From an uncultured Flavobacteriaceae bacterium (GTDB taxonomy: Bacteria > Bacteroidota > Bacteroidia > Flavobacteriales > Flavobacteriaceae), in the NCBI GenBank assembly GCA_947502635.1, contig CANNAN010000002.1, forward strand, positions 496,001-560,000: a stretch of 64,000 bases of DNA. The letters are read 5' to 3'. Below, one piece after another: positions 8,874 through 16,978 of this stretch. The translations under genes and the position numbers were made by a program. Position 1 is the first letter of the stretch. Each line of letters opens with the position of its first letter. Below the pieces are notes generated by a model that was not told the DNA's origin, searched no databases, and saw nothing but the letters and a program-made list of their open reading frames with translations.

Positions 8874-9752
8874 TTAGTAGTAAAGTTGATCTGTTTTCAA
8901 ATTTAAAAAACGTTGTGTAGCAAAGTGTGTGCTAATCCAAGTGATGATTATGCCCAAAGCAAATACAAATACAAATAATAGCGTTACTAAAATAGGGTTG
9001 CTAAGTAATTCCAACTCCACAAATGTTTTATTTAAATAGTATAAAACAATGGCCATGCCTATTAATGCAATAGCAGCACCTATAACACCAAGTTTTACAC
9101 TTTTCCATACAAAAGGACGTCTAATAAATTGTTTTGTGGCACCAACCATTTGCATGGTTTTAATAGTAAAACGTTTAGAATAAACAGCTAATCTTATAGA
9201 ACTATTAATAAGTAAAACGGCAATTAAAGTAAAAATGCCACTTATAATAAGTACCCAAAAACTAATCTTTTTTACATTATCATTCATCAAATTAACCAAA
9301 TCATTGTCATAGCTAACTTCGTCAACAAAATTTTTGTTTTGTGCTTCTGTAGAAATTTTCTCTAAATGTTCAGAAGTTACAAAATCAGCCTTCAAATGCA
9401 CATCGATTGAATTTTGTAATGGATTATAACCCACAAAATCCATAAAATCTTCACCATTTTCAGCTTTCATAAACTCGGCAGCCTGATCTTTAGAGACATA
9501 TTCAGTAGATTTTACATAATCTGCCATCGCTAAGCTTTTTTCAAGCTGTTTTGTTTCTACCTCTTTAGCAGAATCTTTAAGATAGATAGTTACAACCACC
9601 TGTTCTTTAAAATGATCAGATACCTTTTTAGCATTTAGAATAAGCATGCCCAATAAACCCAATAAAAACAATACTAAAGCAATACTTAATACCACTGAAA
9701 AGTAAGATGAGATAAGTTTGCGTTTTTGATGTTTTTCAAATGATGAACTCAT
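8874..9752 (-). CDS. ftsX: Cell-division permease-like protein FtsX
   Basis: This 292-residue membrane protein has one N-terminal transmembrane helix (~16-38), a periplasmic domain (~45-155, containing KDSAKEVETKQLEKSL and ADYVKSTEYVSKDQAA) and three C-terminal helices (~165-185, 225-243, 258-280). This is the topology of FtsX. FtsX works with the ATPase FtsE to activate peptidoglycan hydrolases at the division site; ftsE is not next to it here, as is common in Bacteroidota. First gene of a three-gene operon, divergent from leuS. Confidence 0.93.
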   Translation of the reverse strand: MSSSFEKHQKRKLISSYFSVVLSIALVLFLLGLLGMLILNAKKVSDHFKEQVVVTIYLKDSAKEVETKQLEKSLAMADYVKSTEYVSKDQAAEFMKAENGEDFMDFVGYNPLQNSIDVHLKADFVTSEHLEKISTEAQNKNFVDEVSYDNDLVNLMNDNVKKISFWVLIISGIFTLIAVLLINSSIRLAVYSKRFTIKTMQMVGATKQFIRRPFVWKSVKLGVIGAAIALIGMAIVLYYLNKTFVELELLSNPILVTLLFVFVFALGIIITWISTHFATQRFLNLKTDQLYY

Positions 9753-9843
9753 AAAATAATGGATTGATAGTGTAAAAATAATAAAGTATTCTCTTTCCCT
9801 GAGGATTACAACGCTTAAACTTTCAACATTGTCATAATAAGTT

Positions 9844-9851
9844 TAAATTTG
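9844..9851 (+). promoter_or_regulatory. Candidate leuS promoter (-7 box)
   Basis: TAAATTTG matches TAnnTTTG, with a TTTC at 9821-9824 at 19-base spacing as a degenerate -33. It lies 64 bases before the leuS ATG. Confidence 0.45.
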
Positions 9852-9914
9852 CGCCTTAATTGAAGAGGCTGTAAGTGGTCTTCAGTTGGCAGTAATACGA
9901 AAATAAAAATTAGC

Positions 9915-12900
9915 ATGAAATACAATTTCAACGAGATAGAAGCGAAATGGCAAAAGTATTGGGCAGAGAACCAAACATTTAAAGCTGTTAATAATAGTGA
10001 GAAACCAAAATATTATGTTTTGGATATGTTTCCTTACCCAAGTGGAGCTGGTTTACACGTTGGACACCCATTGGGGTATATCGCTTCAGATATTTATGCA
10101 CGTTACAAACGCCATCAAGGTTTTAATGTATTGCATCCACAAGGTTACGATAGTTTTGGTTTGCCAGCAGAGCAATACGCCATTCAAACAGGGCAGCATC
10201 CAGCAATAACCACTGCTGAAAATATAAAAACATACCGTAGACAGTTAGACCAGATAGGTTTTTCTTTCGACTGGTCTCGTGAGGTTAGAACGTCTGATCC
10301 AAGTTATTATAAATGGACCCAATGGATTTTTATTCAATTGTTCAATTCCTGGTATAATAATGATTCTGATAAAGCTGAAGATATTTCAGAATTAGAAAAA
10401 TTGTTTGCTTCAGGAGGAAATGCAAATGTGAATGCCGTTTGTGATGATAATGTCGAAACGTTTTCTGCCGATGAATGGAATGGATTTTCATCTGAAAAAC
10501 AACAAAAAATATTATTACAGTATCGATTAACATATTTGGCCGAAACAGAAGTGAATTGGTGTCCTGCATTAGGAACTGTTTTAGCAAATGATGAAATCGT
10601 TAATGGTGTTTCAGAACGTGGCGGGCATCCTGTAATTCGTAAAAAAATGACCCAGTGGAGTATGCGTATTTCTGCCTATGCAGAACGTTTACTTCAAGGA
10701 TTAGATAAAATTGATTGGACAGACTCACTAAAGGAAAGTCAACGTAATTGGATAGGAAAATCTGTTGGGGCGTCTGTTTCTTTCAAGATTATTGCCGAAG
10801 GCAATAATCTTGAAAGAAACATTGAAGTGTTTACAACAAGACCTGATACCATTTTCGGAGTTTCATTCATGACCCTAGCACCAGAACATGAATTGGTATC
10901 GCAAATAACAACTCCAGAACAAAAGGAAGCCGTTGATGCTTATATTGTTGCGACTGCAAAGCGTAGCGAACGCGATAGAATGGCGGATGTAAAAACTATT
11001 TCGGGCGTATTTACTGGGGCTTATGCAGAACACCCTTTTACAAAAGAACCTATTCCAGTTTGGATTGGCGACTACGTATTAGCAGGTTATGGTACGGGAG
11101 CCGTGATGTCGGTACCTTGTGGGGATCAACGTGATTACGATTTTGCAAAACATTATAATATTCCAATTCCTAATATTTTTGAAGGGGTCGATATTTCTGA
11201 AGAAGCATTTTCAGATAAAGATAAAACGGTTATTGGAAATAGTGATTTCCTTAACGGCATGAACTATAAAAAAGCGACTAAACGTGCTATTTACGAATTA
11301 GAACAAATAGGACTAGGTGAAGGTAAAACCAATTATAGATTGCGTGATGCTGTATTTAGCAGACAGCGTTATTGGGGAGAGCCATTCCCTGTGTATTATG
11401 TGAATGGTATGCCGCAAATGATTGCCAAAGAACATTTACCAATTAAATTACCAGAAGTTGAAAAGTATTTACCAACCGAAACTGGCGAACCACCACTAGG
11501 AAATGCCACTGTTTGGGCTTGGGATACAAATACAAATAAAGTGGTGAGCAACGACCTTGTCACTCAGAGCGCAGTTGAAGGGGGTCAAGATAATGGTATC
11601 TATCCACTCGAATTAAACACTATGCCTGGCTGGGCAGGAAGCTCCTTTTATTTTAACAGATACATGGATCCTACGAATGATGATGAAATGGCCTCTAAAG
11701 AAGCTTTAGATTATTGGCAAGACGTCGATTTATATATTGGTGGTAGCGAGCATGCTACTGGGCATTTGTTATATTCACGTTTTTGGCAAAAATTCTTATT
11801 TGATAAAGGCGTTGTACCTGTTGATGAGTATGCTAAAAAGTTGATTAATCAAGGGATGATTTTGGGCACTAGTGCTTTTACATATGAACTTATGCCTGCT
11901 TTTGATTTTGATTCAAAATATGATTATAATAAAATTTTTGTTTCGAATAAAATATTTATAACCTACCAGAAGGAAATAGTTTTAGACGACAAGTTTTTCG
12001 ATGAAATATTTGATAAAATGTTCTCGATGTATTCAAATTCTGAAAAATTAAAGATTAAAGACTTGGTAGATAAGGAAAAGATCAGTTTTGGTTTTATGGA
12101 TAGGCATGTAGATGTGACTTTAATAAATTCTTCAGACGAACTAAATGTTAATGACTTCAGAAAATGGCGCCCAGAATTTGAGGATGCTATTTTTATTGGT
12201 GAAAATGGAGAGATAATTAATGGAAATAATGATACTTATAAAGTGGGTAGAGATGTCGAAAAAATGTCCAAGTCAAAATACAACGTAGTCAATCCAGACA
12301 ATATCGTTGCAGATTATGGCGCAGACAGTTTAAGACTTTACGAAATGTTTCTTGGTCCTTTAGAGCAATACAAGCCATGGAATACCGCAGGTATCACAGG
12401 CGTATACAACTTTCTTAAAAAACTATGGAAACTATACCACCAAGGAGAAAACGGAGCTTTTAACGTAACAAGTTCCCCTCCTTCGGAGGGGTTAGGGGAG
12501 GCTTTAAAAACTCTTCATAAAACCATTAAAAAGGTACAAGAAGATATAGAAAATTTCTCTTTTAATACGTCTGTGTCCACATTTATGATCGCTGTTAACG
12601 AGTTAACGGCCCAAAAATGTACAAGCAAAGATATCTTGGAGCCACTATTGATTTTAATGTCACCGTACGCGCCACACATTGCTGAGGAGTTATGGAGTCA
12701 ATTAGGGCATAATGAATCTATTTCAACAGTCGACTTTCCGAAATTTGACGGTAGTCACTTAGTAGAAAGCAGTAAAAACTATCCAATTTCATTTAATGGG
12801 AAAATGCGTTTTACGTTAGAATTACCATTAGATATGAGTAAAGACGATATTGAAAAAACGGTTTTAGAGCACGAAAAGACGAAAGAACAATTACAAGGGC

Positions 12901-12956
12901 GTGAGCCTAAAAAAGTGATTGTAGTTCCAGGAAAAATAGTCAATATTGTTGGGTAA
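9915..12956 (+). CDS. leuS: Leucyl-tRNA synthetase
   Basis: The 1013-residue class I synthetase charges tRNA-Leu. It shows the HIGH-type motif (LHVGHPLGY, ~residue 50), the CP1 editing domain (~230-430, with TTRPDTIFGVSFM and GTGAVMSVPCGDQRDYDF), the KMSKS motif at 783-787 and a C-terminal anticodon domain. It is longer than E. coli LeuS (~860), partly from an acidic insertion at ~655-780 before KMSKS, as known in Bacteroidota. Two oddities are visible. A perfect 45-base inverted repeat encodes residues 288-302. A palindromic repeat encodes residues 853-863 (SSPPSEGLGEA). Both keep the frame open, so the gene looks functional. Confidence 0.97.
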   Translation: MKYNFNEIEAKWQKYWAENQTFKAVNNSEKPKYYVLDMFPYPSGAGLHVGHPLGYIASDIYARYKRHQGFNVLHPQGYDSFGLPAEQYAIQTGQHPAITTAENIKTYRRQLDQIGFSFDWSREVRTSDPSYYKWTQWIFIQLFNSWYNNDSDKAEDISELEKLFASGGNANVNAVCDDNVETFSADEWNGFSSEKQQKILLQYRLTYLAETEVNWCPALGTVLANDEIVNGVSERGGHPVIRKKMTQWSMRISAYAERLLQGLDKIDWTDSLKESQRNWIGKSVGASVSFKIIAEGNNLERNIEVFTTRPDTIFGVSFMTLAPEHELVSQITTPEQKEAVDAYIVATAKRSERDRMADVKTISGVFTGAYAEHPFTKEPIPVWIGDYVLAGYGTGAVMSVPCGDQRDYDFAKHYNIPIPNIFEGVDISEEAFSDKDKTVIGNSDFLNGMNYKKATKRAIYELEQIGLGEGKTNYRLRDAVFSRQRYWGEPFPVYYVNGMPQMIAKEHLPIKLPEVEKYLPTETGEPPLGNATVWAWDTNTNKVVSNDLVTQSAVEGGQDNGIYPLELNTMPGWAGSSFYFNRYMDPTNDDEMASKEALDYWQDVDLYIGGSEHATGHLLYSRFWQKFLFDKGVVPVDEYAKKLINQGMILGTSAFTYELMPAFDFDSKYDYNKIFVSNKIFITYQKEIVLDDKFFDEIFDKMFSMYSNSEKLKIKDLVDKEKISFGFMDRHVDVTLINSSDELNVNDFRKWRPEFEDAIFIGENGEIINGNNDTYKVGRDVEKMSKSKYNVVNPDNIVADYGADSLRLYEMFLGPLEQYKPWNTAGITGVYNFLKKLWKLYHQGENGAFNVTSSPPSEGLGEALKTLHKTIKKVQEDIENFSFNTSVSTFMIAVNELTAQKCTSKDILEPLLILMSPYAPHIAEELWSQLGHNESISTVDFPKFDGSHLVESSKNYPISFNGKMRFTLELPLDMSKDDIEKTVLEHEKTKEQLQGREPKKVIVVPGKIVNIVG
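10776..10820. repeat. Perfect 21-bp inverted repeat inside leuS
   Basis: Arms 10776-10796 and 10800-10820 are exact reverse complements around a 3-base loop (GAA). The 45 bases are exactly 15 in-frame codons in the editing domain. A transcript could form a very stable hairpin. Confidence 0.95.
12471..12503. repeat. Palindromic repeat inserted in leuS coding sequence
   Basis: The core CCCCTCC-TTC-GGAGGGG (12475-12491) forms a 7-bp stem and is followed by a related GGGGAGG (12495-12501). The 33 bases form 11 codons (SSPPSEGLGEA). The GC-rich, hairpin-forming block is unlike the AT-rich gene around it and matches a type of dispersed element I know from Flavobacteriaceae genomes. Only one copy was seen in this window. 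Confidence 0.75.
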
Positions 12957-12995
12957 TGTGATTTTTGGAGACTATAGTATTTAAAACATATTATT

Positions 12996-13394
12996 ATGAA
13001 TGAAACAGGAATTATCTCAAAAATAAGTCACCAGGATTTTAATACAACCTATCAAAAATTGAAAGACGTTATCGAAAACAATCCAAATTTAAAAACTATA
13101 GCAGAGCTAAATCATCAAGCGAATGCTTCTTCTGTAGGTTTAGAGCTAAACCCAACACGAATTATTATGTTTGGAAATCCTAATTTAGGAACACCATTGA
13201 TGCAAAATGCTCAAACAATAGGTTTAGATTTACCACAAAAGATATTAGTTTATCAAGATGAAGAAGGTGTTGTAAAAGTGTCGTATAATGACCCTCTATA
13301 TTTAAAAAACAGGCATGGCGTTACCAACCAAGAAGAGGTGTTAAATAAGATAGCAGGGGCATTAGATAAAATCACAAACGCTGCAATAGTATGA
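12996..13394 (+). CDS. DUF302 domain protein
   Basis: This 132-residue soluble protein matches the DUF302 fold: an initial strand-helix unit (FNTTYQKLKDVIENNPNLKTIAELNHQ), the motif RIIMFGNPNLGTPLM, then LPQKILVYQDEEG and the terminal YNDPLYLKNRHG. The family is small, widespread and without an established biochemical role. No signal peptide, so probably cytoplasmic. It lies 39 bases after leuS and could be read from the same transcript. Confidence 0.85.
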   Translation: MNETGIISKISHQDFNTTYQKLKDVIENNPNLKTIAELNHQANASSVGLELNPTRIIMFGNPNLGTPLMQNAQTIGLDLPQKILVYQDEEGVVKVSYNDPLYLKNRHGVTNQEEVLNKIAGALDKITNAAIV

Positions 13395-13500
13395 TTTTAT
13401 AGAAATAATCGGTTTATTGTGTCTATACTTGTTATACCGTTTTAGGTTAAGATTCTTGTGAAGGTGTTAGACATGGTCTAAGTATGAGCGCTTATTTTTA

Positions 13501-13594
13501 GTCATATCGAAATGAAGAATGATTGAAACATCGCATTATACTATTGTGAATACACTTTAAAAATTTATGCGATTTCTCTTTTCGTCGAAATGAC
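13501..13594. repeat. Intergenic inverted-repeat element, copy 1
   Basis: The left end (13501-13536, beginning GTCATATCGAAATGA and ending ATCGCAT) is an imperfect reverse complement of the right end (13567-13594, ATGCGATTTCTC...TCGAAATGAC), around an AT-rich centre of ~30 bases. The same end motif (GTCATTTCGACGA...GAGAAATC) is at 18794-18821. It is a non-coding hairpin element of a type common between flavobacterial genes. Confidence 0.7.
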
Positions 13595-13645
13595 TATTTG
13601 TTGTCATTTTAACCTAGAAAGAACTTATTTTTTTAATAATAGTTG

Positions 13646-13906
13646 ATGAATTATATAGAAATCATTGGTTTTATAGCAGCAGTTTTAACAACAGCAGCAT
13701 TCTTACCGCAAGTATACAAAACTTGGAAAACCAAAGATGTTTCGAGCCTGTCTTTACCCATGCTATTTTTATTCTTTATAGGAATCGTTGCATGGTTAGT
13801 TTATGGATTTCTAAAAAACAGCCCTCCAATGATTTTTGCTAATAGTATTACCGTAGTATCTTCATTTTTATTAATCTATTTTAAAATTAAATACAGAAAT
13901 AAATAA
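13646..13906 (+). CDS. SemiSWEET-type sugar transporter (PQ-loop)
   Basis: An 86-residue protein with three transmembrane helices and the PQ motif (LPQVYKTWKTKDVSSLSLPM), which is the SemiSWEET signature. SemiSWEETs dimerise to form a facilitative sugar channel in the inner membrane. I chose the ATG at 13646 over the TTG at 13643, which would add one Met only. No sugar genes adjoin it, so the substrate is open. Confidence 0.88.
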   Translation: MNYIEIIGFIAAVLTTAAFLPQVYKTWKTKDVSSLSLPMLFLFFIGIVAWLVYGFLKNSPPMIFANSITVVSSFLLIYFKIKYRNK

Positions 13907-14146
13907 ATCAACTTGATAATTTCGAGGGGTCATTTCTAGCCTAAATTTCCTATTTCATAAAATAATATTTCCATTTTATAGAAATCGATAAAAATGCAGT
14001 CAGCTTCTTTAAAAGGCTGATGTTTTGTGTTTTTCGTTGTAATTTTAACGAAGAAATTATTACCATTTCAATGTGGAAATAGTATAGCTTAAAATATTGT
14101 CTATGTTAATTGCTCCAGACAATTTAATTAAAAATTAGAATAAAAG

Positions 14147-15247
14147 ATGAAAATTGGTGTCCCCAAAGAGATTAAAAACAATGAAAATAGAGTAGGAATG
14201 ACCCCTGCTGGAATTTTTGAACTTACAAAAAGAAATCACACAGTTTATATACAAACTAGTGCTGGTTTTGGTAGTGGTTTTTTTGATGAAGATTATCAAG
14301 AAGCAGGTGCCATTATTTTAAATTCTATTGAAGAGGTTTATGCTTCTAGCGATATGATTGTGAAAGTGAAAGAGCCTATACAAGAGGAATATCAATTAAT
14401 TAAGCCTAATCAGGTGGTATTTACCTATTTTCATTTTGCATCTAGTGAAACACTAACAAAGGCTATGATAAAAAGTGATGCGATTTGTATTGCTTATGAA
14501 ACGGTTGAAGAAATAGATGGTTCTCTACCATTGTTAATCCCAATGTCTGAAGTTGCAGGCAGAATGTCCATTCAGCAAGGCGCAAAATATTTAGAAAAAC
14601 CAATTAAAGGAAGAGGTGTTTTATTAGGAGGTGTTCCAGGTGTGCCACCAGGTAAGGTTTTAGTCTTAGGTGCTGGAGTAGTTGGTATTCAAGCGGCTAA
14701 AATGGCTGCGGGATTAGGAGCGCATGTAACTATTATGGACATAAATATGAAACAATTGCGTTATGTAAATGATGTGATGCCTAATCATGTGGTAACCGAG
14801 TTTTCAAGTGAATATAACATTAGAAAGCGTATTAAAGAATCTGATTTAATTATTGGAGGTGTTTTGATAAAAGGAGCCAAAGCGCCTAAATTAATCACTA
14901 GAGACATGCTAAAAGACATGCGACTAGGTACTGTAATTGTAGATGTAGCCGTAGACCAAGGCGGATGTTTTGAAACCACAAAAGCAACCACGCATGAAGA
15001 TCCAACTTATATTATAGACGATGTGGTGCATTATTGTGTTGCCAATATGCCTGGAGCAGTACCATATACTTCTACAGTAGCTCTAACCAATGTGACTTTG
15101 CCTTATATTATTAAACTGGCAAATGAAGGCTGGGAAAAAGCTTGTGAAAATAATATGTCTTTGTCAAAAGGCTTAAATATTGTTAAGGGTAAAATTGTTT
15201 ATAAAGAAATAGCAGAGGCTTTTAATTGGGAAGCTGAAGTTGTTTGA
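14147..15247 (+). CDS. ald: Alanine dehydrogenase
   Basis: 366 residues, close to the usual ~370. The N-terminus MKIGVPKEIKNNENRVGMTP and catalytic region (YFHFASS, then AGRMSIQQGAKYLE) are typical, as is the NAD-binding segment GKVLVLGAGVVGIQAAKMAAGLGA with an acidic residue after the next strand (MDINM). It interconverts L-alanine and pyruvate plus ammonia with NAD. It stands alone with a 240-base upstream gap in which I see no clear promoter. Confidence 0.95.
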   Translation: MKIGVPKEIKNNENRVGMTPAGIFELTKRNHTVYIQTSAGFGSGFFDEDYQEAGAIILNSIEEVYASSDMIVKVKEPIQEEYQLIKPNQVVFTYFHFASSETLTKAMIKSDAICIAYETVEEIDGSLPLLIPMSEVAGRMSIQQGAKYLEKPIKGRGVLLGGVPGVPPGKVLVLGAGVVGIQAAKMAAGLGAHVTIMDINMKQLRYVNDVMPNHVVTEFSSEYNIRKRIKESDLIIGGVLIKGAKAPKLITRDMLKDMRLGTVIVDVAVDQGGCFETTKATTHEDPTYIIDDVVHYCVANMPGAVPYTSTVALTNVTLPYIIKLANEGWEKACENNMSLSKGLNIVKGKIVYKEIAEAFNWEAEVV

Positions 15248-15321
15248 AACTGACATAATTTCATATAATAATATTGGTGCAATTATTGCTACCTTTATTT
15301 TGTAATTAAAAAAGGAAAACA

Positions 15322-16017
15322 ATGTTAGGATATTATATATTATTAGGAGCGATAGCTTTAGTAAGCTGGTTAGTAAGTAGTACTTTAAAAAGAAAGTTCA
15401 AAAAGTACTCGAAAGTGCAATTACGTAATGGTATGAGTGGTGCAGAAATCGCAGAAAAAATGTTAGCAGATCATGGTATTAGAGATGTTGAGGTGATTTC
15501 AACTCCTGGGCGTCTCACCGACCATTATAACCCAAAAAATAAGACCGTTAATTTAAGTGAAGCTGTTTATAATCAGCGTAATGCGGCGGCGGCGGCAGTA
15601 GCAGCACACGAATGTGGTCATGCAGTTCAACATGCTCAAGCATATAGCTGGTTACAAATGCGATCTACTTTGGTTCCAGTGGTTAGTGTAACATCTGGAA
15701 TGTCTCATTGGGTAGTGATTGGTGGCTTAATGTTAGGAGCTGCTGCTGGTTTAGGCTTTGGATATTATGTAGCTGTCGCTGGTTTAGTAATGATGGGGTT
15801 TGCTACTTTGTTCAGCTTTATAACACTACCTGTAGAATACGATGCAAGTAACCGTGCTTTGGCTTGGTTAAAAAACAAAAATATGGTATCTCAAGAAGAA
15901 TATGCTGGTTCGGAAGATGCACTTAAGTGGGCAGCAAGAACCTATTTAGTTGCAGCAATTGGTGCTTTAGCATCTTTGATATATTGGGGACTTCAAGTAT
16001 TTGGAGGTAGAGATTAA
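15322..16017 (+). CDS. Membrane zinc metallopeptidase (YugP/Zn_peptidase_2 family)
   Basis: 231 residues with an N-terminal transmembrane helix (1-20), the zinc-binding HECGHAVQHA motif (~residue 94) and two to three hydrophobic segments (~120-165, 205-225). The stretch TLPVEYDASNRALAWL with a conserved E supplies the third ligand region in this family. It is predicted to be an inner-membrane neutral protease; substrates are unknown. AAAAAGGAAAAC before the ATG is a fair ribosome binding site. A terminator follows. Confidence 0.9.
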   Translation: MLGYYILLGAIALVSWLVSSTLKRKFKKYSKVQLRNGMSGAEIAEKMLADHGIRDVEVISTPGRLTDHYNPKNKTVNLSEAVYNQRNAAAAAVAAHECGHAVQHAQAYSWLQMRSTLVPVVSVTSGMSHWVVIGGLMLGAAAGLGFGYYVAVAGLVMMGFATLFSFITLPVEYDASNRALAWLKNKNMVSQEEYAGSEDALKWAARTYLVAAIGALASLIYWGLQVFGGRD

Positions 16018-16040
16018 ATACATTTTTAAAAATATATATT

Positions 16041-16085
16041 AAACCGAATTTTTAGTGAAAATTGAAGAATTCGGTTTCTTTTTTT
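16041..16085 (+). terminator. Terminator after the zinc peptidase gene
   Basis: AAACCGAATT (16041-16050) pairs with AATTCGGTTT (16068-16077), followed by a CTTTTTTT run. Confidence 0.8.
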
Positions 16086-16125
16086 AGTACATTTAAATTT
16101 CAAATCAATATTAAGGATAGTAGTT

Positions 16126-16830
16126 ATGGAAGAAATACAAAATAATAAGTTATTACTTAGCCAAACTTCTGATTTGGATCGTGTGGCATTTTATAAAAAA
16201 ACCTATAGTCATGTAGCTGGAGGTGTTTTGGTATTTATTCTTTTTGAATATTTGTTACTTCAAAGTGAGACTATTGTTGAGTTTGCATTATCAATGACAG
16301 AAGGATACAGATGGTTAATCATGTTAGGTGGTTTTATGTTCATTACAAATTATGCAGAACGCATGGTTTTAAAAACACCAGATAAGAATAAACAGTATTT
16401 AGCCTATGGTCTATATATTTTAGCAGAAGCTTTTATTTTTGTGCCGCTAATTTATATTGCTGCATTTTATATGGAATCTGGTCCAGAAATGTTAAACCAA
16501 GCAGCCATTGTTACATTGGCATTATTTTCAGGATTAACAGCGGTTGTTTTTCTTACTAAAAAGGATTTTTCTTTTTTAAAAACAGGGCTTACTATCGGAT
16601 TCTTTATAGCTATTGGACTTATTATAGCGGGGACTTTATTCGGTTTTAATTTAGGTTTGTGGTTTTCTGTCGGGATGTGTTTGCTGGCTGGAGGTTCAAT
16701 TTTGTACCAAACGTCTAATTTAGTAAACAAATATACTGTCGAAGATTACATTCCTGCTGCATTAGGCTTATTTGCTTCTTTAATGTTGCTGTTTTGGTAT
16801 ATACTTAGTATTTTTATGTCACGAGATTAA
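16126..16830 (+). CDS. Bax inhibitor-1/YccA family membrane protein
   Basis: The 234-residue protein has seven hydrophobic segments and the BI-1 layout, beginning with a soluble N-terminus (DLDRVAFYKKTYSHVAGGVLVF) and ending with LYQTSNLVNKYTVEDYIPAALGLFASLMLLFWYILSIF. Family members are inner-membrane proteins, some with pH-dependent Ca2+ leak and some interacting with the FtsH protease. It is bracketed by its own terminators, so it is a single-gene unit. Confidence 0.92.
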   Translation: MEEIQNNKLLLSQTSDLDRVAFYKKTYSHVAGGVLVFILFEYLLLQSETIVEFALSMTEGYRWLIMLGGFMFITNYAERMVLKTPDKNKQYLAYGLYILAEAFIFVPLIYIAAFYMESGPEMLNQAAIVTLALFSGLTAVVFLTKKDFSFLKTGLTIGFFIAIGLIIAGTLFGFNLGLWFSVGMCLLAGGSILYQTSNLVNKYTVEDYIPAALGLFASLMLLFWYILSIFMSRD

Positions 16831-16851
16831 AAACCATTAAAATATAAACTT

Positions 16852-16880
16852 AAAGCTCTGAATCATTTCAGGGCTTTTTT
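16852..16880 (+). terminator. Terminator after the BI-1 family gene
   Basis: AAAGCTCTGAA pairs with TTCAGGGCTTT (one G-U pair) around TCAT, followed by T6. Confidence 0.85.
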
Positions 16881-16898
16881 GTTTCTTTACTCAAAAAA

Positions 16899-16962
16899 GA
16901 TTCCTTGATGTAATACTTCGAGGTTTCCTATAAAATTGTCATTCTCTCGAAAGCGAAAATCT
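16899..16962. repeat. Degenerate dispersed intergenic repeat
   Basis: GATTCCTTGATGTAATACTT followed by CGAGGTTTCCTAT resembles 63439-63472. It is followed by GTCATTCTCTCGAAAGCGAA (16938-16957), which recalls the GTCATTCnnnCGAA repeats common in flavobacteria. Imperfect, non-coding. Confidence 0.45.
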
Positions 16963-16978
16963 AAAATTAAAACTTAAA

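Noticed and set aside
11850-12260. Possible frameshift or foreign insertion in leuS before KMSKS
   Set aside because: The frame is open throughout and the insertion is known from Bacteroidota leucyl-tRNA synthetases.
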